NCBI GenBank assembly: GCA_947625145.1
Contig: CANQNC010000006.1
Span: forward strand, 1 to 64,000
DNA length: 64,000 bases
From: an uncultured Clostridia bacterium
Lineage (GTDB): Bacteria; Bacillota; Clostridia; Christensenellales; CAG-917
Reading direction: 5' to 3'
The translations under genes and the position numbers were made by a program. The first letter of the stretch is position 1. Every line of letters starts with the position of its first letter. Below the pieces are notes generated by a model. The model saw nothing but the letters and a program-made list of their open reading frames with translations, made no database searches and was not told where the DNA came from. Shown one piece after another: positions 26,413 through 34,373 of the stretch.

Positions 26413-27162
26413 TCAGCGGGGGATGTCGAAGGAATGTTTTAAGATGAAGGGCGCGATGTCCTCTTTGCGCGAGGGGATATACAGCGCGCTCGGCGAGTCC
26501 CCGACAAACGCCTTCGATGGCTCGTCCAAAAGGCTTGCCGCAAGCATGTCGCCTAAAAGCGCGCTTGTCAGCAGGATATCGGCATGCTCTCTGCGCGAGA
26601 GGATGTCCGTCACGTCCGCCATTTTCAGGGGGACGGAGGGGTAGTCCTCGTTTATGTCGCTTACGATCTTGCGCCAAAGGGAGGATGTCAACAGCCCGCG
26701 CCTGTCCGCAAGCGTCAAGGGTTTGCCCTCGCGCTCGGCAAGTTCGTAGGCAACGCGCGCGCAACGCTCTATCTCAAGCTCGCTTATCAGTTCTGTGTCG
26801 AACGCCGCTCTTCCGAACTCCTCCGTCCATTCGTATCCCCGCCTCGCTTGATAAATGCCCGCGCAGTCGGACGCTATGGTCACGCCTCTTGAGGCGCGAA
26901 GCTCACAATAAAGTTTCAGCGCGGATTTTACGCCGCTCAGGGCAGGGGTTATCCTCTCCTCCGCGATATCGCCCACGATCACCGCATGCGACGTCCTCGC
27001 AAGGCGGACAAGCTCCTCCTCGAAGCCGTCGGACAACACGTCGGCATACGCAAATTCAACCTCATGTCCCGCCTTTTTCAGCGCGCTTGAAAGGGACGGA
27101 CATATGCCGTCTATGATCTCGTCGCGATTTGGATTTTTCAGCAAAGTGATTTTGCAATTCAT
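26413..27162 (-). CDS. Degenerate isocitrate/isopropylmalate dehydrogenase-like protein
   Basis: A 249-residue protein, about 100 shorter than true enzymes of the family. Similarity is clear in the middle: R-G-Y-E-W then A-F-D-T, E-I-E-R-C-A-R-V-A-Y-E-L-A, S-L-W-R-K-I-V-S, and D-I-L-L-T-S-A-L-L-G-D-M-L, matching the dimer-arm and metal-binding parts of LeuB-type enzymes. The lysine of the usual V-D-K-A-N segment reads A-D-R-R-G here. The second Asp of G-D-I-L-S-D is replaced by Ala, and the Arg-rich substrate loop and C-terminal adenosine-binding end are missing. It probably lacks normal dehydrogenase activity. It lies 42 bases behind the ClC gene on the same strand with only a weak SD. Confidence 0.65.
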   Translation of the reverse strand: MNCKITLLKNPNRDEIIDGICPSLSSALKKAGHEVEFAYADVLSDGFEEELVRLARTSHAVIVGDIAEERITPALSGVKSALKLYCELRASRGVTIASDCAGIYQARRGYEWTEEFGRAAFDTELISELEIERCARVAYELAEREGKPLTLADRRGLLTSSLWRKIVSDINEDYPSVPLKMADVTDILSRREHADILLTSALLGDMLAASLLDEPSKAFVGDSPSALYIPSRKEDIAPFILKHSFDIPR

Positions 27163-27204
27163 GGTTTATCTCATCAAAACGCAAGCGTAAAACGCCGATT
27201 TTGC

Positions 27205-28881
27205 TTATTCTCCGTCGTTTTCGGCGTTGTCGCCGTCGTCTTGCCGCGTTTCTTGTTCGTCCTCGTTTTTCAAGTGTTTTGCGTTGTTGAAATGCGCGGG
27301 AGAGAGTATCTCGTGCACGCGCTGTTCGACCGCGGCTACGTCCTCGGCGTCGCCTTCGAAGTACAACACGTCGTCCGCAAGCAGCACCGTGTCCGCGGTG
27401 GGGACGATGGTTTCGCCCTCCCTCTTCAACGAGCTTATGCGCATATTTTCGGGCCAAAGCACTTCGCGTATCGGTCTGCCTTGCGCGGCGGAGCCGGGCA
27501 GAATCGTCGCGGAAAATTCGTGGTGACCGCGGCGGGCGGACAGGTCTTGAAGCAGATCTTCCATCATCACTTCGTACAGGGACTCGTGGCGGAATACCTC
27601 GCTGAGGATATAGCCCACGAACACGCCGAGCGCAACGGGCAAAAGTACCGTGGCTTGCCACGTGAATTCCACGACCATCAAAATCGCGGAGAAGGGAGTT
27701 TTTATGATGGTGGCAAACACAGTCGCAAGCCCGACGAGTGTGATGAGGTCCGCAAAGGCGGGGTTCATGCCCATCAGCACGCACAGCCTCGCCAACAGCG
27801 CGCCGAGGCAGGCTCCAATCGCAAGGGTCGGGAAGAAGATGCCCACGGGCATATCCGAGCCTGTGTTGAGGCAAAGCCCCGCCACGCGCAACACGATGAT
27901 GACCACAAGCGTCGCCCAAATCGCCGAGTTGTTGATGGACAAAAGCCGCATCGGGTGGGCGCCTCCGTTTGTGCCCAGCGCCTCGATAAGCGCGTGTCCT
28001 CCGCCCATTGCATACACGGTGACAAGCCCCGCCGCTCCCGCAAAAACGAAGGGCAACAACATGCGCAAAAATCCGCCCAAGTGGGTCATTTTGCTCATCA
28101 TCTTGCGCGTAAGGCGGGCGAGTTTGAACACCGCTATCCCGAAAAGCCCGCATATCAGCGCGGCAAACGCGACGTAAAGATAGGTGATCATTGGCGGATT
28201 TGCCACAGTGAAATTGACAAAAGAACTTGCCGTTTCAAGCCCCAACGCGCCTAACAGCAGATTGCGTGTGATGACGCTCGAGATCGCCGAGGCAAATGCG
28301 ACTATCAAAATGGCGGGAGTGACGTGATGATGCGCCTCTTCCAAGACGAACACGACGCCCGTCAAAGGCGCGTTTGTGGCGACCGCAACGCCCGCGCACG
28401 CGCCGCCCGTGATCTGATAGCGCTTGTCCATGTCCGAAAGCCCCAGCAAGGAGCCCACGCCGTCTCCGCACATTCCGCCGATAAACATGCTCGGTTTTTC
28501 CATGCCCGAGGAGACGCCCATAAACGTCATCATCAGCCCCGCGGCGACCATGGAGGGGAGCGCTTTGTACCACTTGACATTCACAAGCCCTCTTGTGACC
28601 GCCTCGACTTGCGAGACTCCGTTTGAGCGGAGCATAGGCATCAGCTTGACCAGCACCGCCATCAAAAACGCGGCGAGCGCAAGCACGGCGAACAAAAGCG
28701 GAATGAAGTAAAGATGAGAGCGTATGTCGGTGTAAACGTTTTGCGTGAAATCGAGTATATAGTCCGCGGCAAGGTTGAAGAAGGTCACGATGACGCCGAC
28801 CGCCACGCCCGTGACGACCCCTATCAGCGTCAACTGAACGCCTATCCTGTATAGGTTGTGCAAAAATTTCGACTTGACCAT
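27205..28881 (-). CDS. ClC family chloride channel/antiporter with C-terminal TrkA_C domain
   Basis: A 558-residue membrane protein with the ClC fold. The selectivity motif reads G-V-S-S-G-M-E-K-P at residues 122-130, keeping the gating glutamate but with Lys where family members usually have Gly. The second motif is G-I-F-F-P with G-A-C-L-G. The retained Glu suggests proton-coupled anion exchange. After the membrane part, about residues 440-535 look like an RCK/TrkA_C regulatory domain, then an acidic tail rich in Asp/Glu/Asn. The start at 28881 has GAAGAGG-like SD sequence and a TTGCAA/TATAAT promoter upstream. It may share a transcript with the IPMDH-like gene. Confidence 0.93.
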   Translation of the reverse strand: MVKSKFLHNLYRIGVQLTLIGVVTGVAVGVIVTFFNLAADYILDFTQNVYTDIRSHLYFIPLLFAVLALAAFLMAVLVKLMPMLRSNGVSQVEAVTRGLVNVKWYKALPSMVAAGLMMTFMGVSSGMEKPSMFIGGMCGDGVGSLLGLSDMDKRYQITGGACAGVAVATNAPLTGVVFVLEEAHHHVTPAILIVAFASAISSVITRNLLLGALGLETASSFVNFTVANPPMITYLYVAFAALICGLFGIAVFKLARLTRKMMSKMTHLGGFLRMLLPFVFAGAAGLVTVYAMGGGHALIEALGTNGGAHPMRLLSINNSAIWATLVVIIVLRVAGLCLNTGSDMPVGIFFPTLAIGACLGALLARLCVLMGMNPAFADLITLVGLATVFATIIKTPFSAILMVVEFTWQATVLLPVALGVFVGYILSEVFRHESLYEVMMEDLLQDLSARRGHHEFSATILPGSAAQGRPIREVLWPENMRISSLKREGETIVPTADTVLLADDVLYFEGDAEDVAAVEQRVHEILSPAHFNNAKHLKNEDEQETRQDDGDNAENDGE

Positions 28882-28907
28882 CTCTTCCTCTTCAATGTTT
28901 CTAAGAT

Positions 28908-28936
28908 ATTATAATAGTCGATTCGTTTTATTGCAA
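28908..28936 (-). promoter_or_regulatory. SigA promoter of the ClC gene
   Basis: Minus strand TTGCAA (28936-28931), 17-base spacer, TATAAT (28913-28908). Confidence 0.75.
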
Positions 28937-28990
28937 GGAAAAATTCAAAATTGTTGCGCCGCGCGACCTGTCGGGACATTCCTCCGCATG

Positions 28991-29086
28991 TGCGGAGCGC
29001 ACAAAAAGTCGGCGCTTTGGAGTTTTTTCGATTGCGTATGCGGAGAGGACAAAAAATCGGCGTTTATGCGTTTTTTCGTTTGCACA
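28991..29086 (+). repeat. 48-bp tandem duplication in the ClC/DUF362 spacer
   Basis: Two head-to-tail 48-bp units (28991-29038 and 29039-29086), identical at 38 positions by direct alignment. Both begin TGCGGAG and contain ACAAAAA and TTTTTTCG. The whole spacer 28882-29468 shows no coding sequence; a terminator and further repeats lie to its right. Confidence 0.8.
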
Positions 29087-29275
29087 TGAGGCGCGAAAAT
29101 TTTATAGAAATTGCAAACTTTTGAGGAGACGGAGCAGTTCGGGCAAAACGGAAAAGCAGGATTTTAGGCGCGAGATATTCGATATAAACCTCCCAAACGC
29201 TTGCGCGGAGCAAGGAAAAGCCGTTCTAAGTTTTATTGTCTTTTTCGTTTGCGCTTGTTTTTTGTTTTTGCGGAG

Positions 29276-29309
29276 CAAAAAAAAGCGGGCTCTTAGGGGA
29301 AGAGCCCGC
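29276..29309 (-). terminator. Rho-independent terminator of the DUF362 gene
   Basis: Minus-strand stem GCGGGCTCTT / AAGAGCCCGC with a 5-base loop, followed by at least eight T. It lies 160 bases beyond the DUF362 stop. Confidence 0.85.
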
Positions 29310-29394
29310 GAAAGGAGACAAATTTGCGCTAAACTAAATTTATGATTATATACTCATAATATTACTCCTATATTGATCTGAAATAACATGTCTA

Positions 29395-29442
29395 TATCAT
29401 GCCAATCGTTACGCTGATATTACGCCGATATCATGCCGATCG
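29395..29442 (+). repeat. Short direct repeats near the 3' end of the DUF362 gene
   Basis: TATCATGCCAATCG (29395-29408) and TATCATGCCGATCG (29429-29442), 34 bases apart, with a related ATATTACGCCGAT between them. Confidence 0.6.
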
Positions 29443-29468
29443 CATATAAGTTTCTTGTCGATTTTGAG

Positions 29469-30329
29469 TTATATGCGGACAAGTTCGTATTCCCTCGAGC
29501 CTATGCCGTGCGCTGCCGCCGCCTCTATCGTATGCACGCCGTTGCGGCTTTCTATGCGCTCGAGCAGATGCGCTTGCCCGGGGTCGTCCTTTGCGGCGTA
29601 TACGAGGTCAAGGCACGCCTGATCTATCGCCACGGGGTCGAGAGAGGTGAGTATGCCGATGTCCTTCATACACGGATCCTCCGCCACCGCGCAGCAATCG
29701 CAGTCCACGGACATGTTTTTCATCACGTTGATGTACGCGGCGTTGCCCTTGAAAAATCTGACCACGGACGTCGCGGCGTCCGCCATGGATTCGAGGAAGG
29801 AGTTGTGATCGCCCGTCCAAAGCGCGTCGGGATCGCCCGAGCCGTGGATATACGCCTTCCCGTACGACGAGGCTATGCCGATGGACAACTGCTTCAGCGC
29901 GCCGCCGTACCCGCCCATGGGGTGCCCCTTGAAGTGGGAGAGCACAAGCAAGGAGTCGTAGTTTTCAAGCCGTTTGCCCACAAAATTCTTTTTGATCACC
30001 TTTCCGTCGGGGATATCCAGCTCCATATCTTCCTCCGCGTCCAGCAGATCCACGTCGAAAAACTCGTTCCAGCCGTGCTTTTCGAGGGTTTTCAAGTGCT
30101 TTGCCGTGGTGTTGCGCTCGCCCTCGTAGGCGGTGTTGCACTCCGTGATCGTCCCGTGCACATAGTCCACAACGGGCTTCCAGAACGCGGGGCGCAGAAA
30201 GTTTTGATTGCCCACCTCGCCGCTGTGCACCTTGACGGCGACTTTGCCTTTCAGCTCAATGCCAAGCGCTTTGTAAAGTTCCAACACCTTTTCGGGTGTT
30301 ATCGTGGAAGAAAAAAATACCTTTGTCAT
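29469..30329 (-). CDS. DUF362 domain-containing protein
   Basis: A 286-residue protein of the DUF362 family, whose members often carry or accompany iron-sulfur clusters. Typical elements are V-A-V-K-V-H-S-G-E near residue 32, the G-H-P-M-G-G-Y-G-G-A-L-K-Q segment near residue 136, and a Cys-containing stretch D-C-D-C-C near 209 followed by D-P-C-M-K-D-I-G and S-L-D-P-V-A-I-D-Q-A-C-L-D. No separate 2x[4Fe-4S] ferredoxin domain is present, so this is the short form. The start has GGAG 6 bases upstream. The function is unknown. Confidence 0.88.
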   Translation of the reverse strand: MTKVFFSSTITPEKVLELYKALGIELKGKVAVKVHSGEVGNQNFLRPAFWKPVVDYVHGTITECNTAYEGERNTTAKHLKTLEKHGWNEFFDVDLLDAEEDMELDIPDGKVIKKNFVGKRLENYDSLLVLSHFKGHPMGGYGGALKQLSIGIASSYGKAYIHGSGDPDALWTGDHNSFLESMADAATSVVRFFKGNAAYINVMKNMSVDCDCCAVAEDPCMKDIGILTSLDPVAIDQACLDLVYAAKDDPGQAHLLERIESRNGVHTIEAAAAHGIGSREYELVRI

Positions 30330-30698
30330 ATTCGCTCCGTTTGATTGTTTATACTATTGATATGATAAATTATTGTCGTCAGGATTTCAAGAGATAATTC
30401 GTATTTTTTTCTCGTTTCTTGCAACAAACCGAAAAAATACCGATTTCTATCTTCAAAAAATCGAGGAGTAGACCATCATCCGAAATTTTCGCCGCGACAG
30501 CGCGTGGCGACGTCGAACAGTTGGGCGGACGACAAAATCAAAGCGGCGGAATGCGAAAACTTTGTTGCGTATAAAATCGTATTCAAAATTTTGATAAGTC
30601 GTTTGCATAGCCGCGCATATGAGAATTCTCGTATGCGGAAGAGGGGATATGAGAGTGGCGAGAACTACGCAGGCGGGAGTTTTCGGGCGAAACCAAGC

Positions 30699-30865
30699 GC
30701 AAAACGGCATAAAACCCGCAGACCATAAGAAGAGTTGAGAAACAGCGGAGAAAATCCCGTAAATCGCCTAAAAGTTGGACGAATATATCCCGCTTCCGAC
30801 GTGTGCAAAACGGCGTACAAATGTTGATTTATTTGCAATTTGCGTAGAACAGCGCAAAACGGCAT
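30699..30865 (+). repeat. Dispersed GCAAAACGGC repeats before rubrerythrin
   Basis: GCAAAACGGC(A/G)T occurs at 30699, 30805 and 30854 in a spacer (30330-30920) without recognisable genes. The rest of the spacer is AT-rich and featureless to me. Confidence 0.65.
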
Positions 30866-30868
30866 ACA

Positions 30869-30892
30869 AAACGGGGAGAAAACTCCCCGTTT
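30869..30892 (-). terminator. Terminator-like hairpin after rubrerythrin
   Basis: Perfect 10-bp stem AAACGGGGAG / CTCCCCGTTT with a 4-base loop, 28 bases beyond the rubrerythrin stop. The T-run on the minus strand is short. Confidence 0.7.
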
Positions 30893-30920
30893 GAATGTGG
30901 TTGAGTTGTTGAGGCCTCGC

Positions 30921-31469
30921 TCAATAGTTCTCCTTTTTGAGTTCGAAATAGGATTGCGGATGATTGCACACGGGGCAGCGTTCGGGGGCGGCGACGCCGA
31001 CGACGATATGTCCGCAGTTGCGGCACTCCCACACGTTCACGCCACACTTTTCAAACACCTGTTTGGTCTCAACGTTTTTCAGCAGAGCGCGATATCTTTC
31101 CTCGTGGGCTTTTTCGATCGCGGCGACCCCTCTGAACTGCGCGGCCAGCTCGTGGAAGCCCTCCTCGTCCGCCTCTCTTGCCATACGCTCGTACATATCC
31201 GTCCACTCGGCGTTTTCGCCCTCGGCGGCGTGCAGAAGGTTTTCCTGCGTATCGCCAAGTTCCCCAAGCGCCTTGAACCACAGTTTTGCGTGTTCCTTTT
31301 CGTTGTCCGCCGTCTTCAAAAACAGCTCGGCGATTTGCTCATAGCCCGCCTTTTTTGCCACGGACGCGAAGTAGGTGTATTTGTTTCTTGCCTGCGATTC
31401 GCCCGCAAACGCTTCCCAAAGGTTTTTTTCCGTCTTTGTCCCGACGTAGGGATTTTTTCTTGTTTCCAT
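30921..31469 (-). CDS. rbr: Rubrerythrin
   Basis: A 182-residue non-haem iron peroxidase that protects anaerobes from hydrogen peroxide. The ferritin-like diiron domain carries G-E-S-Q-A-R-N-K-Y near residue 23, N-E-K-E-H near 56 and A-I-E-K-A-H-E near 116. The C-terminal rubredoxin domain has C-R-N-C-G and C-P-V-C-N. Two in-frame ATGs lie close together. The upstream one (31473-31475) touches the SD AGGAG directly, while ATG 31467-31469 is 6 bases from it, so the second is preferred. A convincing promoter was not found. Confidence 0.95.
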   Translation of the reverse strand: METRKNPYVGTKTEKNLWEAFAGESQARNKYTYFASVAKKAGYEQIAELFLKTADNEKEHAKLWFKALGELGDTQENLLHAAEGENAEWTDMYERMAREADEEGFHELAAQFRGVAAIEKAHEERYRALLKNVETKQVFEKCGVNVWECRNCGHIVVGVAAPERCPVCNHPQSYFELKKENY

Positions 31470-31530
31470 AGACATCTCCTTTTTGGATTGATGATTAAAT
31501 CTTAAACCTTTTTTTCTTCCCGCGCAAGAG

Positions 31531-31755
31531 TCAAATTTGCTTTAGTCCGAGCAGATAATCCGCCGAGATGTCGTACAGCTTGCAAAGATATACGATCTGG
31601 TCGTAATTCAGCTCGAAAATGCCATTTTCAAATCGACTGTATTGCTGTTGAGTCATAAGCAACATTTCAGCCACCTGCGCTTGGGTGTAGCCGACAAGCC
31701 TTCTGCTTTCGCGCAGTCTTTTGCCAACGCTTTGTTTGATTGAACTGTTTCCCAT
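31531..31755 (-). CDS. XRE-family helix-turn-helix regulator
   Basis: A 74-residue Cro/CI-type DNA-binding protein consisting almost only of the HTH domain. It has the recognition region [10 protein letters not shown] followed by [11 protein letters not shown], and the C-terminal [11 protein letters not shown] typical of the family. It is divergent from a lipoprotein gene. The intergenic region holds a palindrome overlapping the lipoprotein promoter, the natural target of this regulator and a possible point of autoregulation. There is no clear SD. Confidence 0.92.
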   Translation of the reverse strand: MGNSSIKQSVGKRLRESRRLVGYTQAQVAEMLLMTQQQYSRFENGIFELNYDQIVYLCKLYDISADYLLGLKQI

Positions 31756-31771
31756 ATTTATATTTTTGAGT

Positions 31772-31814
31772 TTACATCACAAAATGTGTTGACTTACATC
31801 ACATTATGATGTAA
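31772..31814 (+). promoter_or_regulatory. Operator for the XRE regulator
   Basis: TTACATCACA occurs twice, at 31772 and 31794, 22 bases apart. The second copy is half of a perfect palindrome TTACATCA-N5-TGATGTAA (31794-31814). It lies inside the -35/-10 spacer of the lipoprotein promoter, so binding would block that promoter. The first copy lies just before the regulator gene. Confidence 0.8.
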
Positions 31815-31817
31815 AAT
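31789..31817 (+). promoter_or_regulatory. SigA promoter of the BspA-repeat lipoprotein
   Basis: TTGACT (31789-31794), 17-base spacer occupied by the operator palindrome, TAAAAT (31812-31817). Confidence 0.8.
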
Positions 31818-31845
31818 ATCCAAAATGCAAAAAATGGAGGTTTAT

Positions 31846-33270
31846 ATGAAACAAATTTCTAAAAAGCTGTTTATTTTGATGGCGCTAGGCATGGCGTTGT
31901 TGCTTGCCACATGTCTTGTCGCTTGCAACGACGACGGAAAAAGAGCGGACAAGGCGGGCAACGAAATTGTCGAGGCGTGTATAAGCGAGGACTTCCTCGA
32001 TCATTGGCTCGGTTTTGTCAGTGAGAAAAGCGCGGAGGAAGCCGGTTTGATATTGGAAGCTGTTGCCGATCCAAGCAGCTATAAGGCGGACTATATATGG
32101 GGAGCAAAGGTGGCGCTAGATTTATACTATCATATGGATGGAGAGAACGCGCCGCAAGAGTTTTATGTATTGTACTTTTCCGATGAAAAATCCGCTTCCG
32201 AGTTTGATAAGTCTGAAATATTCGGAGACGATCCATATCTCGACGTTCATCAGACGGTCAAGGGCAATGTGGTTTATCTCGAGACCGTAGAGGGATATAT
32301 CGAGGACGTCATCTTTAAGACAGAGTTGAAGGAAAGCGCGATCTCGAAGAAGAAGCATGATTTTATTTACTCGTCTCTAAACGAAGTCAAAAATGAGAAA
32401 TATATATACTTCGACTATGACACGTATGAATTTGAGTCGGACACATATGACACATATGAAGTCCGTGCCGATCTTGAAGGCAATATAGAAGCGTACTACT
32501 CCATCCTAAATGTAGAAGATAATGAAGAGTTTATCGAAGATATGGACGAAATGATTGAAAGCGGTTTGTATACGGGGTATGTGGACTTCACGCGCGAGGA
32601 AGGTTATGTATATGCAAAACTTGTGGACAAGCCCGGATTCAAATATGCTTTTATCAAAGACGATGAGGGCAACGATACGGACGCAATAGCGGTTTTCGGA
32701 TATTGCTATGACTTATTGAAGGACGCAAATTTTGTCATCCCGTCCTATATCGACGGACATCCCGTCGAAGAGGTTACCGCGACTTGTATTGACTATTATG
32801 ACTATGGCGATCCGGCTTCCTTGGATACCTTTCATTTGTTCAGCAATCCATTTAAGAGCGTAAAATTTCCCAAAACGATGAAACGTTTCGGCAACTATGA
32901 TTTACACTTTTCCGACAGCATTGAAAAGATAGAAGTGGAGGAAGGCAATCCGTACTTCCATGTCAAAAACAACTGCCTTATTGAGACAGCCACAGGCAAG
33001 TTGTATTGGGCGTGCAAGGGCTTCGTCATCCCCGACTATGTGAAGGAGATAGGCTATCAGGCTTTTGCAGGCTGTAATATCACGTCTATTGATATCCCCG
33101 TCAGTGTGGAGAGGATTGATCTTTCGGCTTTTTACACTGTGAAAGTGTTAAATTACAAAGGCACAACAGATCAGTTCAAGGAAATTGAATGGTGGAATGG
33201 ATATATGACTACCTTCACGATCAATTGCACAAACGGAACGCTTACATTGGAAAACGGAAAGATAATCTGA
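31846..33270 (+). CDS. Lipoprotein with C-terminal BspA-type leucine-rich repeats
   Basis: A 474-residue surface lipoprotein. The signal peptide ends in lipobox L-V-A-C (Cys at residue 26), followed by an N-terminal domain rich in Asp, Glu and Tyr with no recognised family. The C-terminal third has BspA/LRR_5-like units: I-P-S-Y-I-D-G-H-P-V-E-E-V, then F-V-I-P-D-Y-V-K-E-I-G and A-F-A-G-C-N-I-T-S-I-D-I-P. ATG 31846 has SD GGAGG 5-8 bases upstream. An in-frame ATG at 31825 lies 7 bases after the -10 box and could serve as a leaderless alternative. The gene is visibly AT-richer than its neighbours. Control by the divergent XRE protein is likely. Confidence 0.8.
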   Translation: MKQISKKLFILMALGMALLLATCLVACNDDGKRADKAGNEIVEACISEDFLDHWLGFVSEKSAEEAGLILEAVADPSSYKADYIWGAKVALDLYYHMDGENAPQEFYVLYFSDEKSASEFDKSEIFGDDPYLDVHQTVKGNVVYLETVEGYIEDVIFKTELKESAISKKKHDFIYSSLNEVKNEKYIYFDYDTYEFESDTYDTYEVRADLEGNIEAYYSILNVEDNEEFIEDMDEMIESGLYTGYVDFTREEGYVYAKLVDKPGFKYAFIKDDEGNDTDAIAVFGYCYDLLKDANFVIPSYIDGHPVEEVTATCIDYYDYGDPASLDTFHLFSNPFKSVKFPKTMKRFGNYDLHFSDSIEKIEVEEGNPYFHVKNNCLIETATGKLYWACKGFVIPDYVKEIGYQAFAGCNITSIDIPVSVERIDLSAFYTVKVLNYKGTTDQFKEIEWWNGYMTTFTINCTNGTLTLENGKII

Positions 33271-33618
33271 AACATATCCCGAAGAAAAAGCCGAGCGCCG
33301 TATGCAAATTGTCAAACAAGCGACGCTTTGCGGCGGCGCATATGGCGGATATGCGCGGTTCATATGCATTGTCCCGATGATTTTGTCGGTTCTGAAAAAT
33401 CGGACTTTGCATATGAACTTTTTTCTGAGGCGTTGCGCTTGCACACATAAATTGCCGCAAACAAAAACAGCCGCATGCGCGACTGTATTTGCGAAAGATG
33501 AGAAAGTTTATATCACAATTGATTTTCAAAAGCGTTTTCACCTTATATACAAACTCCGCGCGCGATTTATTGGGGAAAGTGAAAAAATTTTTTTGATTTT
33601 TTGTTGCGAAAACAAATC
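33271..33618. other. Spacer without recognised features
   Basis: This stretch of 348 bases lies between two converging genes. I see no gene, clear terminator or repeat in it; composition is mixed, with an AT-rich right half. Confidence 0.5.
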
Positions 33619-34218
33619 TCACTTCAAATATCTGAGCACGACGACGGTGCCCTCCTCGCAATCCACGGTTATGTCGCCGCCCAGCGAGACGTTGGACAGC
33701 CCGCGGGAGTCAGAGGGGGTGAGCCTCAGCTTTTTCAGGGGATAGAAGAGGTTGTCCGAACAGGTGACGACCGCCTCACCGCCGAGAGGAAGGATGGAGA
33801 CGATCTCCCCTTTTTCAGAGGGGATATGCCGCCTGCCGCGCACGACATACATGTCAAGCCCGTTGTCCTCCGCGGTCGCGGGCATGCCGAGGTCCTCGGA
33901 CAGGCGCATGACGGCGAGGTTGCAGAGCATATGGTCAAGCCGCCCGCCCGAAACGCCGTAAAACACAAGCTCGTCCGCGTGCAGTGCGTCGTGGGCATAG
34001 CGGACGGCAAGTTCCCCGTCGCTCGCGTTTTTGACCGAATCGTGCTTGACGACGATCCCGTCGAAGTCGCGCGGCATGGACAGCGAATCGAAATCGCCGA
34101 GCAGGATGTCGCATTTGCCGTCGCAAAGCAGATATCCGCCGTCGCAACAGATGATTTTGTCCGCGGCGATCTTTCGCTTTATCGGCGAGCCGCAATTCAA
34201 GACTATCGCAACTTTCAT
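33619..34218 (-). CDS. thiN: Thiamine pyrophosphokinase
   Basis: A 199-residue enzyme converting thiamine to thiamine pyrophosphate. Recognisable elements are C-C-D-G-G-Y near residue 24, L-L-G-D-F-D-S near 39, K-H-D-S-V-K-N-A-S-D near 59, and G-V-S-G-G-R-L-D-H near 87, the usual substrate and ATP contacts of the family. The C-terminal half is the beta-sandwich. The frame is open further upstream, but ATG 34216-34218 gives the family N-terminus. There is no SD; a consensus promoter ends 6 bases before the ATG, so the mRNA is probably leaderless. Confidence 0.93.
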   Translation of the reverse strand: MKVAIVLNCGSPIKRKIAADKIICCDGGYLLCDGKCDILLGDFDSLSMPRDFDGIVVKHDSVKNASDGELAVRYAHDALHADELVFYGVSGGRLDHMLCNLAVMRLSEDLGMPATAEDNGLDMYVVRGRRHIPSEKGEIVSILPLGGEAVVTCSDNLFYPLKKLRLTPSDSRGLSNVSLGGDITVDCEEGTVVVLRYLK

Positions 34219-34224
34219 AAACCA

Positions 34225-34253
34225 AATATAGCGCGCTAAGCGGATTTTGTCAA
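34225..34253 (-). promoter_or_regulatory. Near-consensus SigA promoter of thiN, leaderless geometry
   Basis: Minus strand TTGACA (34253-34248), 17-base spacer, TATATT (34230-34225), then 6 bases to the ATG at 34218. Confidence 0.8.
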
Positions 34254-34327
34254 TCCGAAACCGCGTCCCGTTTTGAAAGCGAGTGGGGCGCAATTTTTGC
34301 GTTTTGCAAAATGGTGCGCAAATCTTC

Positions 34328-34356
34328 TTGTAATGCGGGCGTTTTTGCGATATACT
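34328..34356 (+). promoter_or_regulatory. SigA promoter of the hydrolase/peptidase pair
   Basis: TTGTAA (34328-34333), 17-base spacer, TATACT (34351-34356), 17 bases before the SD-led ATG at 34374. Confidence 0.7.
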
Positions 34357-34373
34357 GATTTTAAGGTGGATAT

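Noticed and set aside
27241-28254. Long plus-strand open frame opposite the ClC gene
   Set aside because: The ClC product is unmistakable on the minus strand; this frame is His/Arg-rich and matches nothing.
30330-30868. Possible structured RNA in the long spacer before rubrerythrin
   Set aside because: Apart from three short direct repeats I find no conserved RNA landmarks or strong stems.
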